From positions 214,631 through 278,630 of the forward strand of contig NZ_SSXU01000007.1 of assembly GCF_009469605.1 (NCBI RefSeq): a DNA stretch of 64,000 nucleotides, in the 5' to 3' direction. Numbering within the stretch: position 1 is the first letter of the stretch; every line of letters begins with the position of its first letter. Source of the DNA: Zoogloea sp. 1C4. Its GTDB lineage: Bacteria > Pseudomonadota > Gammaproteobacteria > Burkholderiales > Rhodocyclaceae. A model generated the notes under the pieces. It saw only the letters and a program-made list of their open reading frames with translations, did no database searches and was not told the DNA's origin. This document shows, in pieces, positions 38,091 to 49,071 of the stretch. A program made the translations under genes and the position numbers.

Positions 38091-38626
38091 GACAGGCTGT
38101 TCCGGCGTTTTCGCCACTGGTGGATGAGATAACTGCGCCATGCGACGCGGGTCAGGAGGTAGCCGGCGAGCGACAGCCCCGAGGCCAGCACCACCAGCCC
38201 GAGAAAGAGCGGCTTGCCGAGCCCGGCGACCCACGCCAGCAGTGCGTCGAGCCAGCTGGCCAGGCTGCCTGCGCCCCATTCGGGCGGCGCGGTGAAGTGG
38301 CCGGCACCGGGCCCGAGAATCCATTCGCCGATGGCAAAGGCCGCCACGTAAAGGGGCAGGATGGTAAACGGATTCGTGTAGAGGGTTGTGAAGAGCGCCA
38401 GCGGAAGATTGACGCGAAAAACCATGCAGCACAGCGCCGCGCCGAGCATCTGGAAGGGGCCGGGAATCAGCCCGCAGAACATGCCGACCGCCACCGCTCC
38501 GGCCGCAGAGTGGCGGTTGAGGTGCCACAGGCGGGGGTGGAACAGGGTCGATCCAAAGGGCGCAAGCCAGCGGTTGGCGGCGAGCGTCTCGTGGTCCGGC
38601 AAGTAGCGCTTGAGCAGTCGTCGCAT
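38087..38626 (-). CDS. DUF2062 membrane protein
   Basis: A protein of 179 residues with three to four membrane helices and the DUF2062 signature (AAGAVAVGMFCGLIPGPFQM, TTLYTNPFTILPLYVAAFAIG). Function is unknown. The start at 38626 (MRRLLKRYLP) is favoured because DUF2062 proteins begin this way; a start at 38668 adds 14 residues. It is followed directly by the K+ channel gene with overlapping stop and start codons and diverges from comEC. Confidence 0.85.
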   Translation of the reverse strand: MRRLLKRYLPDHETLAANRWLAPFGSTLFHPRLWHLNRHSAAGAVAVGMFCGLIPGPFQMLGAALCCMVFRVNLPLALFTTLYTNPFTILPLYVAAFAIGEWILGPGAGHFTAPPEWGAGSLASWLDALLAWVAGLGKPLFLGLVVLASGLSLAGYLLTRVAWRSYLIHQWRKRRNSLS

Positions 38627-38742
38627 GTCTGTGTGGTCATCGCCGAACGATGATGACCTTGTCTCCATCAGGGATTCTAACCGACTCGCCCCGAGTTGGC
38701 GTCGGCCGCACGGAACGCCCGTTTTCGGCTAGATTCCGGGTT

Positions 38743-41085
38743 ATGGGAATTATCGTTGTGGCATTTGCGGCTGGCATTCTGGCGTGCCAGCTCGGGGCGG
38801 CGCTGCCGTCGCCGCTTGAGATGGGCAGCGCGCTGGGCGCGGGACTGCTTTTGGGCGCGCTGGCGTGGCGCCTTTCGGCGCGCGGCGTCGTTCGTGGGCT
38901 GTTGCTGGCGATGGCGGGCGCGGCGATCGGCTGGAGCTATGCCGGCTGGCGGGCCGAGCTGCGGCTTGCCGACGCGCTGCCCGGCGAACTGGAAGGCCGC
39001 GACGTGCAGGTGACCGGCGTGATCGCCAGTCTGCCCCAGGATTTCGAGCGTGGCCTGCGCTTTGTCTTCGAGGTGGAGGAGAGCGCGGCGCCGGTGCCGC
39101 GGCGGATCTCGCTGGCCTGGTACAAGGGCTATCGGGATGACGAGCTGCACAGCCTGCCCGAGATCCACGCCGGCGAGCGCTGGCAGCTCACGGTGCGCCT
39201 CAAGCGGCCCCACGGCAACGTCAATCCCCACGGTTTCGACTACGAGGGCTGGCTGCTCCAGCAGGGCATCCGGGCCACCGGCAGCGTGCGCCCGGCCGAG
39301 ACCAACCGGCGGGTGGATGCCTTCGTGCCGGGCCTGATGAATGGTGTCGAGCGCCTGCGCGAAGGCATCCGGGCGCGCTTCCAGGCCGCGTTGCCGGATG
39401 CGCCCTACGCCGGCGTGCTGGTGGCGCTGGCGGTGGGCGATCAGCGCGCGATTCCGCCGGCGTTATGGAAGGTGTTTGCGACGACCGGCATCTCCCATCT
39501 GGTGGCGATCAGCGGGCTGCACGTGACGATGGTGGCGGCGCTGTTTGCCGCCGGAGTCGGGGCGATCTGGCGCCGTACGCCGGCCCTGGCCCTGCGCTGG
39601 CCGGCCCAGCAGGCCGCGGTGACGGCGGGCTTCGTCGCGGCGCTGGGCTATTGCCTGCTCGCCGGCTGGGGCGTGCCGGCCCAGCGCACGCTCTACATGC
39701 TCGGCTGCGTGGCGCTGGCGATCGGCCTGCGGCGCGAGACGGCGCCCGGCCGGGTGCTGGCGGTGGCCCTTGGCGTGGTGCTGGTGATCGACCCGTGGGC
39801 GGTCCTGGCAGCGGGTTTCTGGCTGTCGTTCGGCGCGGTGGCGCTGCTGTTTCTGGTGAGCAGCGGGCGGCTGGGGCAGGACGGCCGCATCCTTGGCGCC
39901 CTGCGCGCCCAGTGGGCGATCACCCTGGGGCTGCTGCCGGCCTTGCTGCTGCTCTTCCAGCAGTTTTCGGTGGTGTCGCCGCTCGCCAACGCGATCGCGA
40001 TTCCGCTGGTGAGCTTCGTCGTCACGCCCCTGGCGCTGGTGTATGCGGTGTTTCCGCTGCAGATGTTCGCCGACCTGGCCCATGGCGCCTTCGCGCTGAC
40101 GATGGTGCCGGTGCGCTGGCTGGCCGAGCTGCCCTGGGCGGCCTGGCAGCAGGCGGCGCCACCGCCGGCGCTGGCGGTGCTGGCCGCGCTCGGCTGCCTG
40201 TGGGCGCTGCTGCCCCGGGGCACGCCGGCCCGCTGGGTGGGGCTGGTGCCATTGGTCCCGCTGCTACTGTGGTCGCCAGCCCGTCCCGCGTCGGGCGAGG
40301 CAAAGGTGGCGGTGCTGGATGTGGGCCAGGGGCTGGCGGTGCATGTGCAGACGGCCGGGCATGATCTGATCTTCGACACCGGCCCGGCTTTTTCGGCCGA
40401 CGCCAACAGTGGCGAACGCATCCTGCTGCCCTACCTTCGGGCGATCGGCGTGCGCCGGCTCGACACGCTGGTGGTCACCCATCAGGATAACGACCACGCC
40501 GGCGGCGCCGAGGCGGTGCTTACCGGCCTGCCGGTGGGTGAGGTGCGCAGCTCGCTGCCGCCCAACCACCCGGCGCGGGTGATCGCCGGCCCGCGGGATG
40601 TGCCCTGCGCGGCCGGCCAGGGCTGGGACTGGGATGGCGTGCGCTTCACGGTGCTCCACCCGGCCGAGGCCAGCGACGCAGTGCCCAGGAAGACCAACGA
40701 CATCGCCTGCGTGCTGCAGGTGGAGGCGGGCGGTCGCAAGTTGCTGCTCACCTCCGACATCGAGGCGGTTTCCGAGGCCGCGCTGCTCGCCCGGGATGCC
40801 GACGCCCTCGCCAGCGACGTGGTGGTGGTGCCCCATCACGGCAGCCGCACTTCGTCGACCGCGGCCTTCGTGGCGGCGACCCGGCCGCGCTGGGCGATCT
40901 TTCCGGTGGGCTACCTCAACCGCTTCCGCCATCCCAACGGCGAAGTGTGGGCGCGGTGGGCGGCGTCGGGGGCGGGCATGCTGCGCACCGACGCAGGGGG
41001 CGCGATCCTGTTCACCCTGGGCGAAGCCGAGCCGCAACCCGTGGGCGCCCGGGCGCTTGCGCCGCGCTACTGGCACGGGCGCTGA
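38743..41085 (+). CDS. comEC: ComEC/Rec2 DNA-uptake channel protein
   Basis: An inner-membrane channel for single-stranded DNA during natural transformation, 780 residues. It has an N-terminal DUF4131/OB-like region (about 25-190), a multi-helix competence domain (about 210-490; TTGISHLVAISGLHVTMVAAL) and a C-terminal metallo-beta-lactamase-type domain (about 530-745; VVTHQDNDHAGG, VVPHHGSRTSST). It is full length, suggesting competence potential. Start ATG 38743 gives MGIIVVAF; a longer frame from 38650 is not conserved. Confidence 0.95.
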   Translation: MGIIVVAFAAGILACQLGAALPSPLEMGSALGAGLLLGALAWRLSARGVVRGLLLAMAGAAIGWSYAGWRAELRLADALPGELEGRDVQVTGVIASLPQDFERGLRFVFEVEESAAPVPRRISLAWYKGYRDDELHSLPEIHAGERWQLTVRLKRPHGNVNPHGFDYEGWLLQQGIRATGSVRPAETNRRVDAFVPGLMNGVERLREGIRARFQAALPDAPYAGVLVALAVGDQRAIPPALWKVFATTGISHLVAISGLHVTMVAALFAAGVGAIWRRTPALALRWPAQQAAVTAGFVAALGYCLLAGWGVPAQRTLYMLGCVALAIGLRRETAPGRVLAVALGVVLVIDPWAVLAAGFWLSFGAVALLFLVSSGRLGQDGRILGALRAQWAITLGLLPALLLLFQQFSVVSPLANAIAIPLVSFVVTPLALVYAVFPLQMFADLAHGAFALTMVPVRWLAELPWAAWQQAAPPPALAVLAALGCLWALLPRGTPARWVGLVPLVPLLLWSPARPASGEAKVAVLDVGQGLAVHVQTAGHDLIFDTGPAFSADANSGERILLPYLRAIGVRRLDTLVVTHQDNDHAGGAEAVLTGLPVGEVRSSLPPNHPARVIAGPRDVPCAAGQGWDWDGVRFTVLHPAEASDAVPRKTNDIACVLQVEAGGRKLLLTSDIEAVSEAALLARDADALASDVVVVPHHGSRTSSTAAFVAATRPRWAIFPVGYLNRFRHPNGEVWARWAASGAGMLRTDAGGAILFTLGEAEPQPVGARALAPRYWHGR

Positions 41086-41143
41086 AACCGGCGCGCCGCC
41101 GGCAGGTGCTATGCTTGGTGGTCTCGAATCTGCTTCAGTGACC

Positions 41144-42097
41144 ATGAGCCTCCTCGCCGCCCTCCGCCAGCTTTTCAGTGCTCAGCCGGCGCCACCCGCG
41201 CCCATCGAACCCACCTCCCAGCCGCCTGCGCCAACCTGGTTCGAGCCGCGTCAGCGGAGCGTGCAGTGCATCGGCGCCCACGGCTTTCATCGCATGGCCT
41301 ACACCGAGTGGGGCGACCCAGCCAATCCGCGGGTGCTGATGTGCGTCCATGGCCTCACCCGCAACGGGCGGGATTTTGACGACCTGGCCCGGGCGATGGC
41401 GCCGTATTACCGGGTGGTCTGCCCCGATGTGGTGGGGCGCGGCCAGAGCGGCTGGCTGGCGGTGAAGGACGACTATCAGCTGCCCACCTACGTGGCCGAC
41501 ATGATCACCCTCGTCGCCCGCCTGAACGTGGAGACGGTGCATTGGGTGGGCACCTCGATGGGCGGGCTGATTGGCATGCTCGTCGCCAGCATGCCCGAGA
41601 ACCCGATCCGCCGGCTGGTGCTCAACGACGTGGGCCCGGTGATCACCGTCAGCTCCCTGCGCCGCATCGGTCAGTACGTGGGCAACGCGCCGGTGTTCCC
41701 CAGCTTTGATGCGGCGGAGGCCTACATCCGCGAGGTGAGCGCGCCGTTTGGCCGGCTGACCGACGCCCAGTGGCGGCATCTCTCGGAAACCTCGGTGAAG
41801 CAGGTGGAGGGTGGCTGGGCGATGCGCTACGACCCGGGCATCGGCGAGCCCTTCCGCAAGACGCCGTTGCTCGCGGACGTGGATCTGTGGCCGGTGTACG
41901 AAGCAATCAGCTGCCCGACGCTGGTGGTGCGCGGGGCTGAATCCGATCTGCTGCTGGCCGATACGGCCCGCCAGATGAGCACCCGCGGGCCGAAGGCGAG
42001 CCTCGTCGAGGTGCCGGATGTCGGCCACGCCCCCACGCTGATGGACCCGGCACAGATCGCGCCGATCCGCGATTTCCTGCTGGCGGGGCACGCATGA
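41144..42097 (+). CDS. Alpha/beta hydrolase
   Basis: A serine hydrolase of 317 residues. The oxyanion region is CVHGLTRNGRDFD, the nucleophile elbow GTSMGG, the acid Asp in RGAESDLLL, and the His in VGHAPTL. A flexible Pro-rich N-terminal 40 residues precedes the fold. It resembles haloalkane-dehalogenase/esterase-like family members; substrate is unknown. ATG 41144 was preferred; ATG 41111 would add 11 residues. It overlaps the DUF599 gene by 4 nt. Confidence 0.88.
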   Translation: MSLLAALRQLFSAQPAPPAPIEPTSQPPAPTWFEPRQRSVQCIGAHGFHRMAYTEWGDPANPRVLMCVHGLTRNGRDFDDLARAMAPYYRVVCPDVVGRGQSGWLAVKDDYQLPTYVADMITLVARLNVETVHWVGTSMGGLIGMLVASMPENPIRRLVLNDVGPVITVSSLRRIGQYVGNAPVFPSFDAAEAYIREVSAPFGRLTDAQWRHLSETSVKQVEGGWAMRYDPGIGEPFRKTPLLADVDLWPVYEAISCPTLVVRGAESDLLLADTARQMSTRGPKASLVEVPDVGHAPTLMDPAQIAPIRDFLLAGHA

Positions 42098-42780
42098 GCG
42101 GTGGCTGGGTCGCGGCCTTCTCGTTGCCCGACTGGATCGCGCTGGGCTGGTTCCTGATGTGCTGGATCGGCTACGGCTGGGTGGTGGAGCACGGGAAGGG
42201 CGGCAGCACCCGGGGGCTGCTCGGTGCGAGCCACCATTTCCGCCTCGAGTGGGGCCGTCAGATGCTGCGGCGCGAGGTGCGGGTGGCCGATTCGGCACTG
42301 ATCGGCAACCTGATGCAGAGCGTGTCGTTCTACGCCAACACCACCATCTACGTGATCGCCGGCCTGCTGGCGCTGCTCGGGGCGATGGACAAGCTCATCG
42401 ATGCGGCGGCCGACCTGCCCTTTGCCCGCCACGTGTCGCGGGACGTGTGGGAGGTGAAGCTGCTCCTGCTGCTGACGATCTTCATCGTGGCGTACTTCAA
42501 GTTCACGTGGTCGCTGCGCCAGTTCAACATGCTGTCGATCCTGATCGGCGCGGCGCCGCCGCCGGGGGAGGGCACGGAGGAGTTCGCCCAGCGCTTTGCC
42601 CGCATCAACTCGCTCTCCGGCGACGAGTTCAACCGGGGCATCCGGGCGTATTACTTCGGGCTGGCGGCGGTATCGTGGTTCGTTCAGCCGTGGCTGTTCT
42701 TTGCCACTACCAGCTGCATCGTGCTGGTGCTGTACCGGCGGGATTTCCGCTCGAAGACACTGGACGCGATGCGCATCTGA
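42094..42780 (+). CDS. DUF599 membrane protein
   Basis: A protein of 228 residues with four or more membrane helices and the DUF599 pattern (MSGGWVAAFSLPDWIALGWF, SFYANTTIYVIAGLLALLG, FKFTWSLRQFNMLSIL). Function is unknown. Its start overlaps the hydrolase stop (ATGA), so the two are coupled. Confidence 0.85.
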   Translation: MSGGWVAAFSLPDWIALGWFLMCWIGYGWVVEHGKGGSTRGLLGASHHFRLEWGRQMLRREVRVADSALIGNLMQSVSFYANTTIYVIAGLLALLGAMDKLIDAAADLPFARHVSRDVWEVKLLLLLTIFIVAYFKFTWSLRQFNMLSILIGAAPPPGEGTEEFAQRFARINSLSGDEFNRGIRAYYFGLAAVSWFVQPWLFFATTSCIVLVLYRRDFRSKTLDAMRI

Positions 42781-42815
42781 AAAACAGAACAGCCCTCAGC
42801 GGGCTGTTCTGTTTT
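42781..42815. terminator. Bidirectional terminator between DUF599 and msrB genes
   Basis: AAAACAGAACAGCC pairs with GGCTGTTCTGTTTT around a 7-nt loop, directly after the DUF599 stop. A/T ends on both arms allow use in both directions. Confidence 0.92.
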
Positions 42816-42830
42816 CTGGGCTTCGATTAT

Positions 42831-43235
42831 TTACTTGTCGCCGTCCTGCTCCAGCTTCACCGCTGCCGAGTTGATGCAGTAGCGCAGCCCGGTGGGGGCA
42901 GGGCCGTCCTCGAAGACGTGGCCCAGATGGGCGCCGCAGTCGTGGCACAGCACCTCGGTGCGCAGCATGAAGTGGCTGCGGTCTTCGGCTTCCTCGACGT
43001 TTTCCGGCGCGGCCGGGGCGTAGAAGCTGGGCCAACCGCAGCCCGAGTCAAACTTGTGCTCGGACGAGAACAGGTCGGCGCCGCAGCACACGCAGCGGTA
43101 CTGGCCTTGTTCGTGGCAATCCCAGTAGCGGCCGGTGAAGGCCCGCTCGGTGCCCTTCTTGCGGGTGACTTCGAATTCCTCGGGGCTCAGCTGGGCGCGC
43201 CATTCGGCGTCGGTCTTTTCGATCTTTCGGCTCAT
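42831..43235 (-). CDS. msrB: Peptide-methionine (R)-S-oxide reductase MsrB
   Basis: A zinc-type MsrB of 134 residues that repairs methionine-R-sulfoxide in proteins. The catalytic Cys120 lies in RYCINSA. Two zinc CxxC pairs are visible, Cys48/Cys51 (CVCC) and Cys97/Cys100 (CHDC). The substrate-binding segment SGCGWPSF is intact, and its Cys may resolve the sulfenic acid. No signal peptide. Confidence 0.96.
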   Translation of the reverse strand: MSRKIEKTDAEWRAQLSPEEFEVTRKKGTERAFTGRYWDCHEQGQYRCVCCGADLFSSEHKFDSGCGWPSFYAPAAPENVEEAEDRSHFMLRTEVLCHDCGAHLGHVFEDGPAPTGLRYCINSAAVKLEQDGDK

Positions 43236-43294
43236 GGCAGTCTCTCGGGTTGGGGGAAAACGAAACGGGCCGGTTGAAGCCGGCCCGCTGATGC

Positions 43295-44464
43295 TCAGTG
43301 CAGGTGCTTGGGCATCTGCTCGGCCTGCTCTTCGGGCAGCTCGGCGTGCACCGCTTCGCCCTCGGGCGAGGGGTACATGGGCGCGCCGCAGTCGTCACAG
43401 TACTCCATCGGAAACTCGTTGTCGAGCACCAGGATGTCGGCGATGCCGCAGCTGCGCAGGGTCGATTCGATCTCGGCGAGGGTCTCGCTGCTCTCGTCCT
43501 CGGCGCCCAGCAGCGGCCACACCACGCCATGCACCACGTCGTTGCCGCCGCGGCGGGTGAAGCCGATGCGGAACTCCTCGACCTGGCGCTCGAAGAACGG
43601 GGCGACCACCGCCCGCAGCCCAGCCGCCGGCGTATCCAGCGTGGTGGACAGGAAGGCCACCGAGGCCTGGATCGAGTACGGGCGAGAAGCCTTGTCGGCC
43701 TCGCGGCTGGCGGCGAAGTAGGCGTTGGGCAGCACGACCTCGAAGGCGCAGCCGGTGAGCAGCGGGGCGACGCATGCGCCGCCCTGGGCACGCCACTGGT
43801 CCAGCGCCTGCTCGCGGGTGCAGTCTTCTTCCTGCCACCGGAAGATCGGCGCACCCTTGGGCACGATCACCGCGCCCAGCAGGTAGCGGTTGTCGGACAG
43901 GAACTGGGCCGTCTCGGGCAGGTTGTCGGTCTTGATGTGCAGGTCGGTGTCGGTGCCGGCGGCCTTGCCCAGGTGGGTGGCGAAGTCGGCGGTGGCGCAG
44001 TAGCCCTGGGGTAGCTGATCCGGGCTGAACAGGAAGTCGGCCAGCGCCAGCTTCACGTCCTTGGCCAGGATGTGGGCCTTGAGATGCACCCGCAGGTTGG
44101 CCATCACCGCGGCGGCGATGGGCGTGGCGGGGATGCGGTAGCGGCTCCAGGCCATCACCGGGCAGGCGATGAGGAGCACGTCGTGCTGGTCGTCGGACTT
44201 CAGCGCGCCTTCGGCCCGGGACTCGATCATGTCGGCGAGCTCGTCGTAGGCGTGGGCGCTGGCGGTGGAGAGGTGGTCGAGCGCGGTGTTGAGGGCGTCT
44301 TCGTCCTCGGCGCGGAGCAGGGCATCCACGGCACCGGCGAGGCGCTGGTCCCAGAAGTGGTCTTCGGCACGGCTGCTGGATTCGGCCAGGCCGTTGGCGA
44401 GCCACAGGAGTTGTTCTGCGTCGCGGGGCAGTCCGCCACGGCGACCGAGTCGGTTACGTTTCAT
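43295..44464 (-). CDS. DUF2863 family protein
   Basis: A protein of 389 residues from a family largely restricted to betaproteobacteria. The N-terminal [28 protein letters not shown] and the C-terminal [17 protein letters not shown] mark the family; the latter carries a CxxC that might bind metal. Function is unknown. It is divergent by context from no regulator and lies 59 nt upstream of msrB on the same strand. Confidence 0.85.
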   Translation of the reverse strand: MKRNRLGRRGGLPRDAEQLLWLANGLAESSSRAEDHFWDQRLAGAVDALLRAEDEDALNTALDHLSTASAHAYDELADMIESRAEGALKSDDQHDVLLIACPVMAWSRYRIPATPIAAAVMANLRVHLKAHILAKDVKLALADFLFSPDQLPQGYCATADFATHLGKAAGTDTDLHIKTDNLPETAQFLSDNRYLLGAVIVPKGAPIFRWQEEDCTREQALDQWRAQGGACVAPLLTGCAFEVVLPNAYFAASREADKASRPYSIQASVAFLSTTLDTPAAGLRAVVAPFFERQVEEFRIGFTRRGGNDVVHGVVWPLLGAEDESSETLAEIESTLRSCGIADILVLDNEFPMEYCDDCGAPMYPSPEGEAVHAELPEEQAEQMPKHLH

Positions 44465-44565
44465 CGGGCTCTCCTTGTTGATTCAGAGGTTTGACCGCGC
44501 CGCGGGCGCCACGATCCCCGGCTGCCATCGGGCAGGCCGGGCGGGCCGCGCGGCGGTCTTTCCTT

Positions 44566-45390
44566 TTAGTAGGACTGCGGGTCGAGTCGGACTTCCTGCA
44601 GGATGATGGTGGAGATTTCTTCGATGGACTTGGCGGTGGAGTCGAGCCACTTGATGCCTTCGCGCTTCATCATGCGCTGGGCGGATTCGATCTCGTGCAG
44701 ACAGTTTTCGAGGGACGCGTAGCGGCTGTTGGGCCGGCGTTCCTGGCGGATCTGCGAGAGGCGATCCGGCCCGATGGTGAGGCCGAACAGCTTGCCACGG
44801 TAGCGGGTGAGCTCGACCGGCAGGCGGTTGCGCTCGAAGTCTTCGGGGATCAGCGGGTAGTTGGCGGCCTTGATGCCGAACTGCATCGCCAGATAGAGGC
44901 TGGTGGGCGTCTTGCCGGAGCGGGACACGCCGACCAGAATCACGTCGGCCTCGGCCAGATCGGCGTGGGAGACGCCGTCGTCGTGGGCGAGGGTGAAGTT
45001 GATCGCCTCGATGCGTTTCTTGTAATCCTGGCTGTCGGCGATGCCGTGGAAGCGGCCGGCGGCGTGGGTGGAGCGCTGGCCCAGCTCGTTCTCGAGGGGT
45101 TCGATGAACTTCTCGAACAGGTCGAGGAACAGGGCGTCGGCCTCACGCAGCGCGGCGACGGCGCTCGGATCGACCAGGGTGTTGAAGACGATCGGGCGGA
45201 TGCCGCTTTCGATGGCCGCGTCCTTGATCCGCTGCACGCAGTCGCGGGCCTTGTCGGTGCTGTCGATGAAGGGCAGGCGGTGGTTCCGGAAGCGGGTGTC
45301 GGGAAACTGGGCAAGCAGGCTGTGGCCGAGGGTTTCGGCCGTGATGCCGGTGCCGTCGGAGATGAAGAAAACGTGGCGGGTCTGGCTCAT
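44566..45390 (-). CDS. ppsR: Phosphoenolpyruvate synthase regulatory protein (PEPS kinase/pyrophosphorylase)
   Basis: A bifunctional regulator of 274 residues that phosphorylates PpsA with ADP and dephosphorylates it with phosphate. The DUF299 fold shows [19 protein letters not shown] near the N-terminus and a P-loop-like [15 protein letters not shown]. The start at 45390 (MSQTRHVFF) is the family norm. It is divergent from ppsA, which it controls, the usual arrangement in proteobacteria. Confidence 0.95.
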   Translation of the reverse strand: MSQTRHVFFISDGTGITAETLGHSLLAQFPDTRFRNHRLPFIDSTDKARDCVQRIKDAAIESGIRPIVFNTLVDPSAVAALREADALFLDLFEKFIEPLENELGQRSTHAAGRFHGIADSQDYKKRIEAINFTLAHDDGVSHADLAEADVILVGVSRSGKTPTSLYLAMQFGIKAANYPLIPEDFERNRLPVELTRYRGKLFGLTIGPDRLSQIRQERRPNSRYASLENCLHEIESAQRMMKREGIKWLDSTAKSIEEISTIILQEVRLDPQSY

Positions 45391-45618
45391 GGATGTGGCA
45401 GCAGAAATGTACGGAATCGCGCGCGCGGCCTGTGCCGGGCAATGGAGCATCTTATCCCATTCCAGCCCCCGCAAGCCGGCGAAGTCGCCCCGGATCGGTG
45501 CGTGGCAGGCTGCACGCATTGGGATAAACCCTCAATGTGGCGCAGCAGCAAACCTCATACAATGCGCAGCAGAAAAGCATTCCAAATCTGTTTTCAATTT
45601 CTCCCAGGAAGATTTTTC

Positions 45619-47988
<2,370 letters not shown>

Positions 47989-48021
47989 TCGAGCCTCAAA
48001 GCTGACCCGTTGTAAATGAAG

Positions 48022-48054
48022 CCGGCCCGTCGAAAGACGGGCCGGTTTTGTTTT
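48022..48054 (+). terminator. Intrinsic terminator after ppsA
   Basis: A perfect 10-bp stem CCGGCCCGTC / GACGGGCCGG with a GAAA tetraloop, followed by TTTTGTTTT. Confidence 0.95.
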
Positions 48055-48570
48055 GTGGGGGCGCAATTCCTGTTGCCGATGGAAGCCAGTTGCGGCTTCA
48101 TACCTTCCACACGATAGGAAAGATACTCGATGGGCGCCTTTCCATTGATGCTGGAAACTATCGAGACAAGCATCTACGCCAGTCGATCGTCGATCTACAC
48201 CGCTAGATCATCGATGTGATAGCCCAAACCCTTAATGGAAAGTGTTTTATCAAGGGTTTTTACTATCACATCAACGATCTAGCGCGTTCCGATGGCGATG
48301 GGGCGGCGTCTGATGCTCATCTCGCCACGTGGATCGATGATCTGGCGTGGCTTCCGGTTGATCGCTGCGGGCTGCACTGGCCTTTGAGGCGCCGATGTCG
48401 CGTTCACGCGCATCGCCGGGCGATATGCCCTGCGGGCGCTGCTATGATTTTCAGGAGACCTCTCCAGAAATGTGCGCGCTGGCTTGCCGGAGCATGGCCC
48501 AGGGCTGGCGGCGGGGGGGGTTGGTCCGTGGCGGTTTGCGCCGCCCGATTGCATGGAGGCTATTCGTCCG
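48055..48570. other. Intergenic island between ppsA and the PPOX gene
   Basis: The first 235 bases are clearly richer in A/T than their surroundings and contain several TCGATC-type words and a 33-bp inverted repeat (separate entry). A GAAGCC/GGCTTC hairpin lies near 48082-48097. From about 48290 the base composition returns to the genomic norm, and nothing further was recognised up to the PPOX start apart from open frames without family resemblance. Confidence 0.5.
48201..48284. repeat. 33-bp inverted repeat, possible mobile-element remnant
   Basis: Arms 48201-48233 and 48252-48284 match in about 28 of 33 positions when inverted (each begins CGCTAGATC at its outer end) and are separated by 18 nt. 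No flanking target duplication is visible and no transposase is nearby. It could be a MITE, a decayed element end pair, or a large RNA hairpin. Confidence 0.75.
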
Positions 48571-49071
48571 ATGCCTGCCCAGTGTTCCGGCCTGCTCGAC
48601 CCGGCGCTGGCCGCCTTCATCACCAGCCGCATCTCGGTGCAGATCGCGGCTTGCGATGGGCGTGGGCCGGCGACGCTGGTGCGCGGGCTGGGTTGTCGGG
48701 TGTCGGACGATCTCGGCACGGTGACGGTGCTGATGCCACGCTCCCAGGCCCTGCCGGTGCTGGCGGCCATCGAAGCCAATGGGCGGGTGGCGGTGGTGTT
48801 CAGCGAGCCGGAGACCCATCGCACGGTGCAGCTCAAGGGCGTCGATGCCCGCGTGGAGGCGGTGACGGCCGGGGACGAGGCGAGCCTGCAGCCCTACGCG
48901 GCGGCGATGGCGGCGCGGCTGGCGCCCTTCCGGGTGCCCGAGGTCTTTGCCCGGGCGCTGCTGAGCGCCAGCCCGGACGATCTGGTGGCGGTGAGCTTCA
49001 CCCCGAGCCAGGGCTTTGGCCAGACGCCGGGCCCGCGGGCCGGCATGCCCCTGGTGGATGGCAAGCCATGA
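48571..49071 (+). CDS. Pyridoxamine 5'-phosphate oxidase (PPOX)-fold protein
   Basis: A protein of 166 residues with a split-barrel FMN-binding-type fold: AFITSRISVQIAACDGRGPATLVRGLG, VTVLMPRSQALPVLAAIE, VAVVFSEPETHRTVQLKG. Proteins of this fold bind FMN, heme or F420; the key residues cannot be assigned by eye. ATG 48571 has GGAGG 11 bases upstream; ATG 48553 is an alternative. It overlaps the following PPOX-GAF gene by 4 nt and so is co-translated with it. Confidence 0.75.
   Translation: MPAQCSGLLDPALAAFITSRISVQIAACDGRGPATLVRGLGCRVSDDLGTVTVLMPRSQALPVLAAIEANGRVAVVFSEPETHRTVQLKGVDARVEAVTAGDEASLQPYAAAMAARLAPFRVPEVFARALLSASPDDLVAVSFTPSQGFGQTPGPRAGMPLVDGKP

Noticed and set aside
48216..49067. 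N-terminal extension of the PPOX-GAF protein through the island and the PPOX gene
   Set aside because: It would read the inverted repeat and the PPOX gene in another frame; the translation is low-complexity, and the ATGA overlap at 49068 is a normal start.
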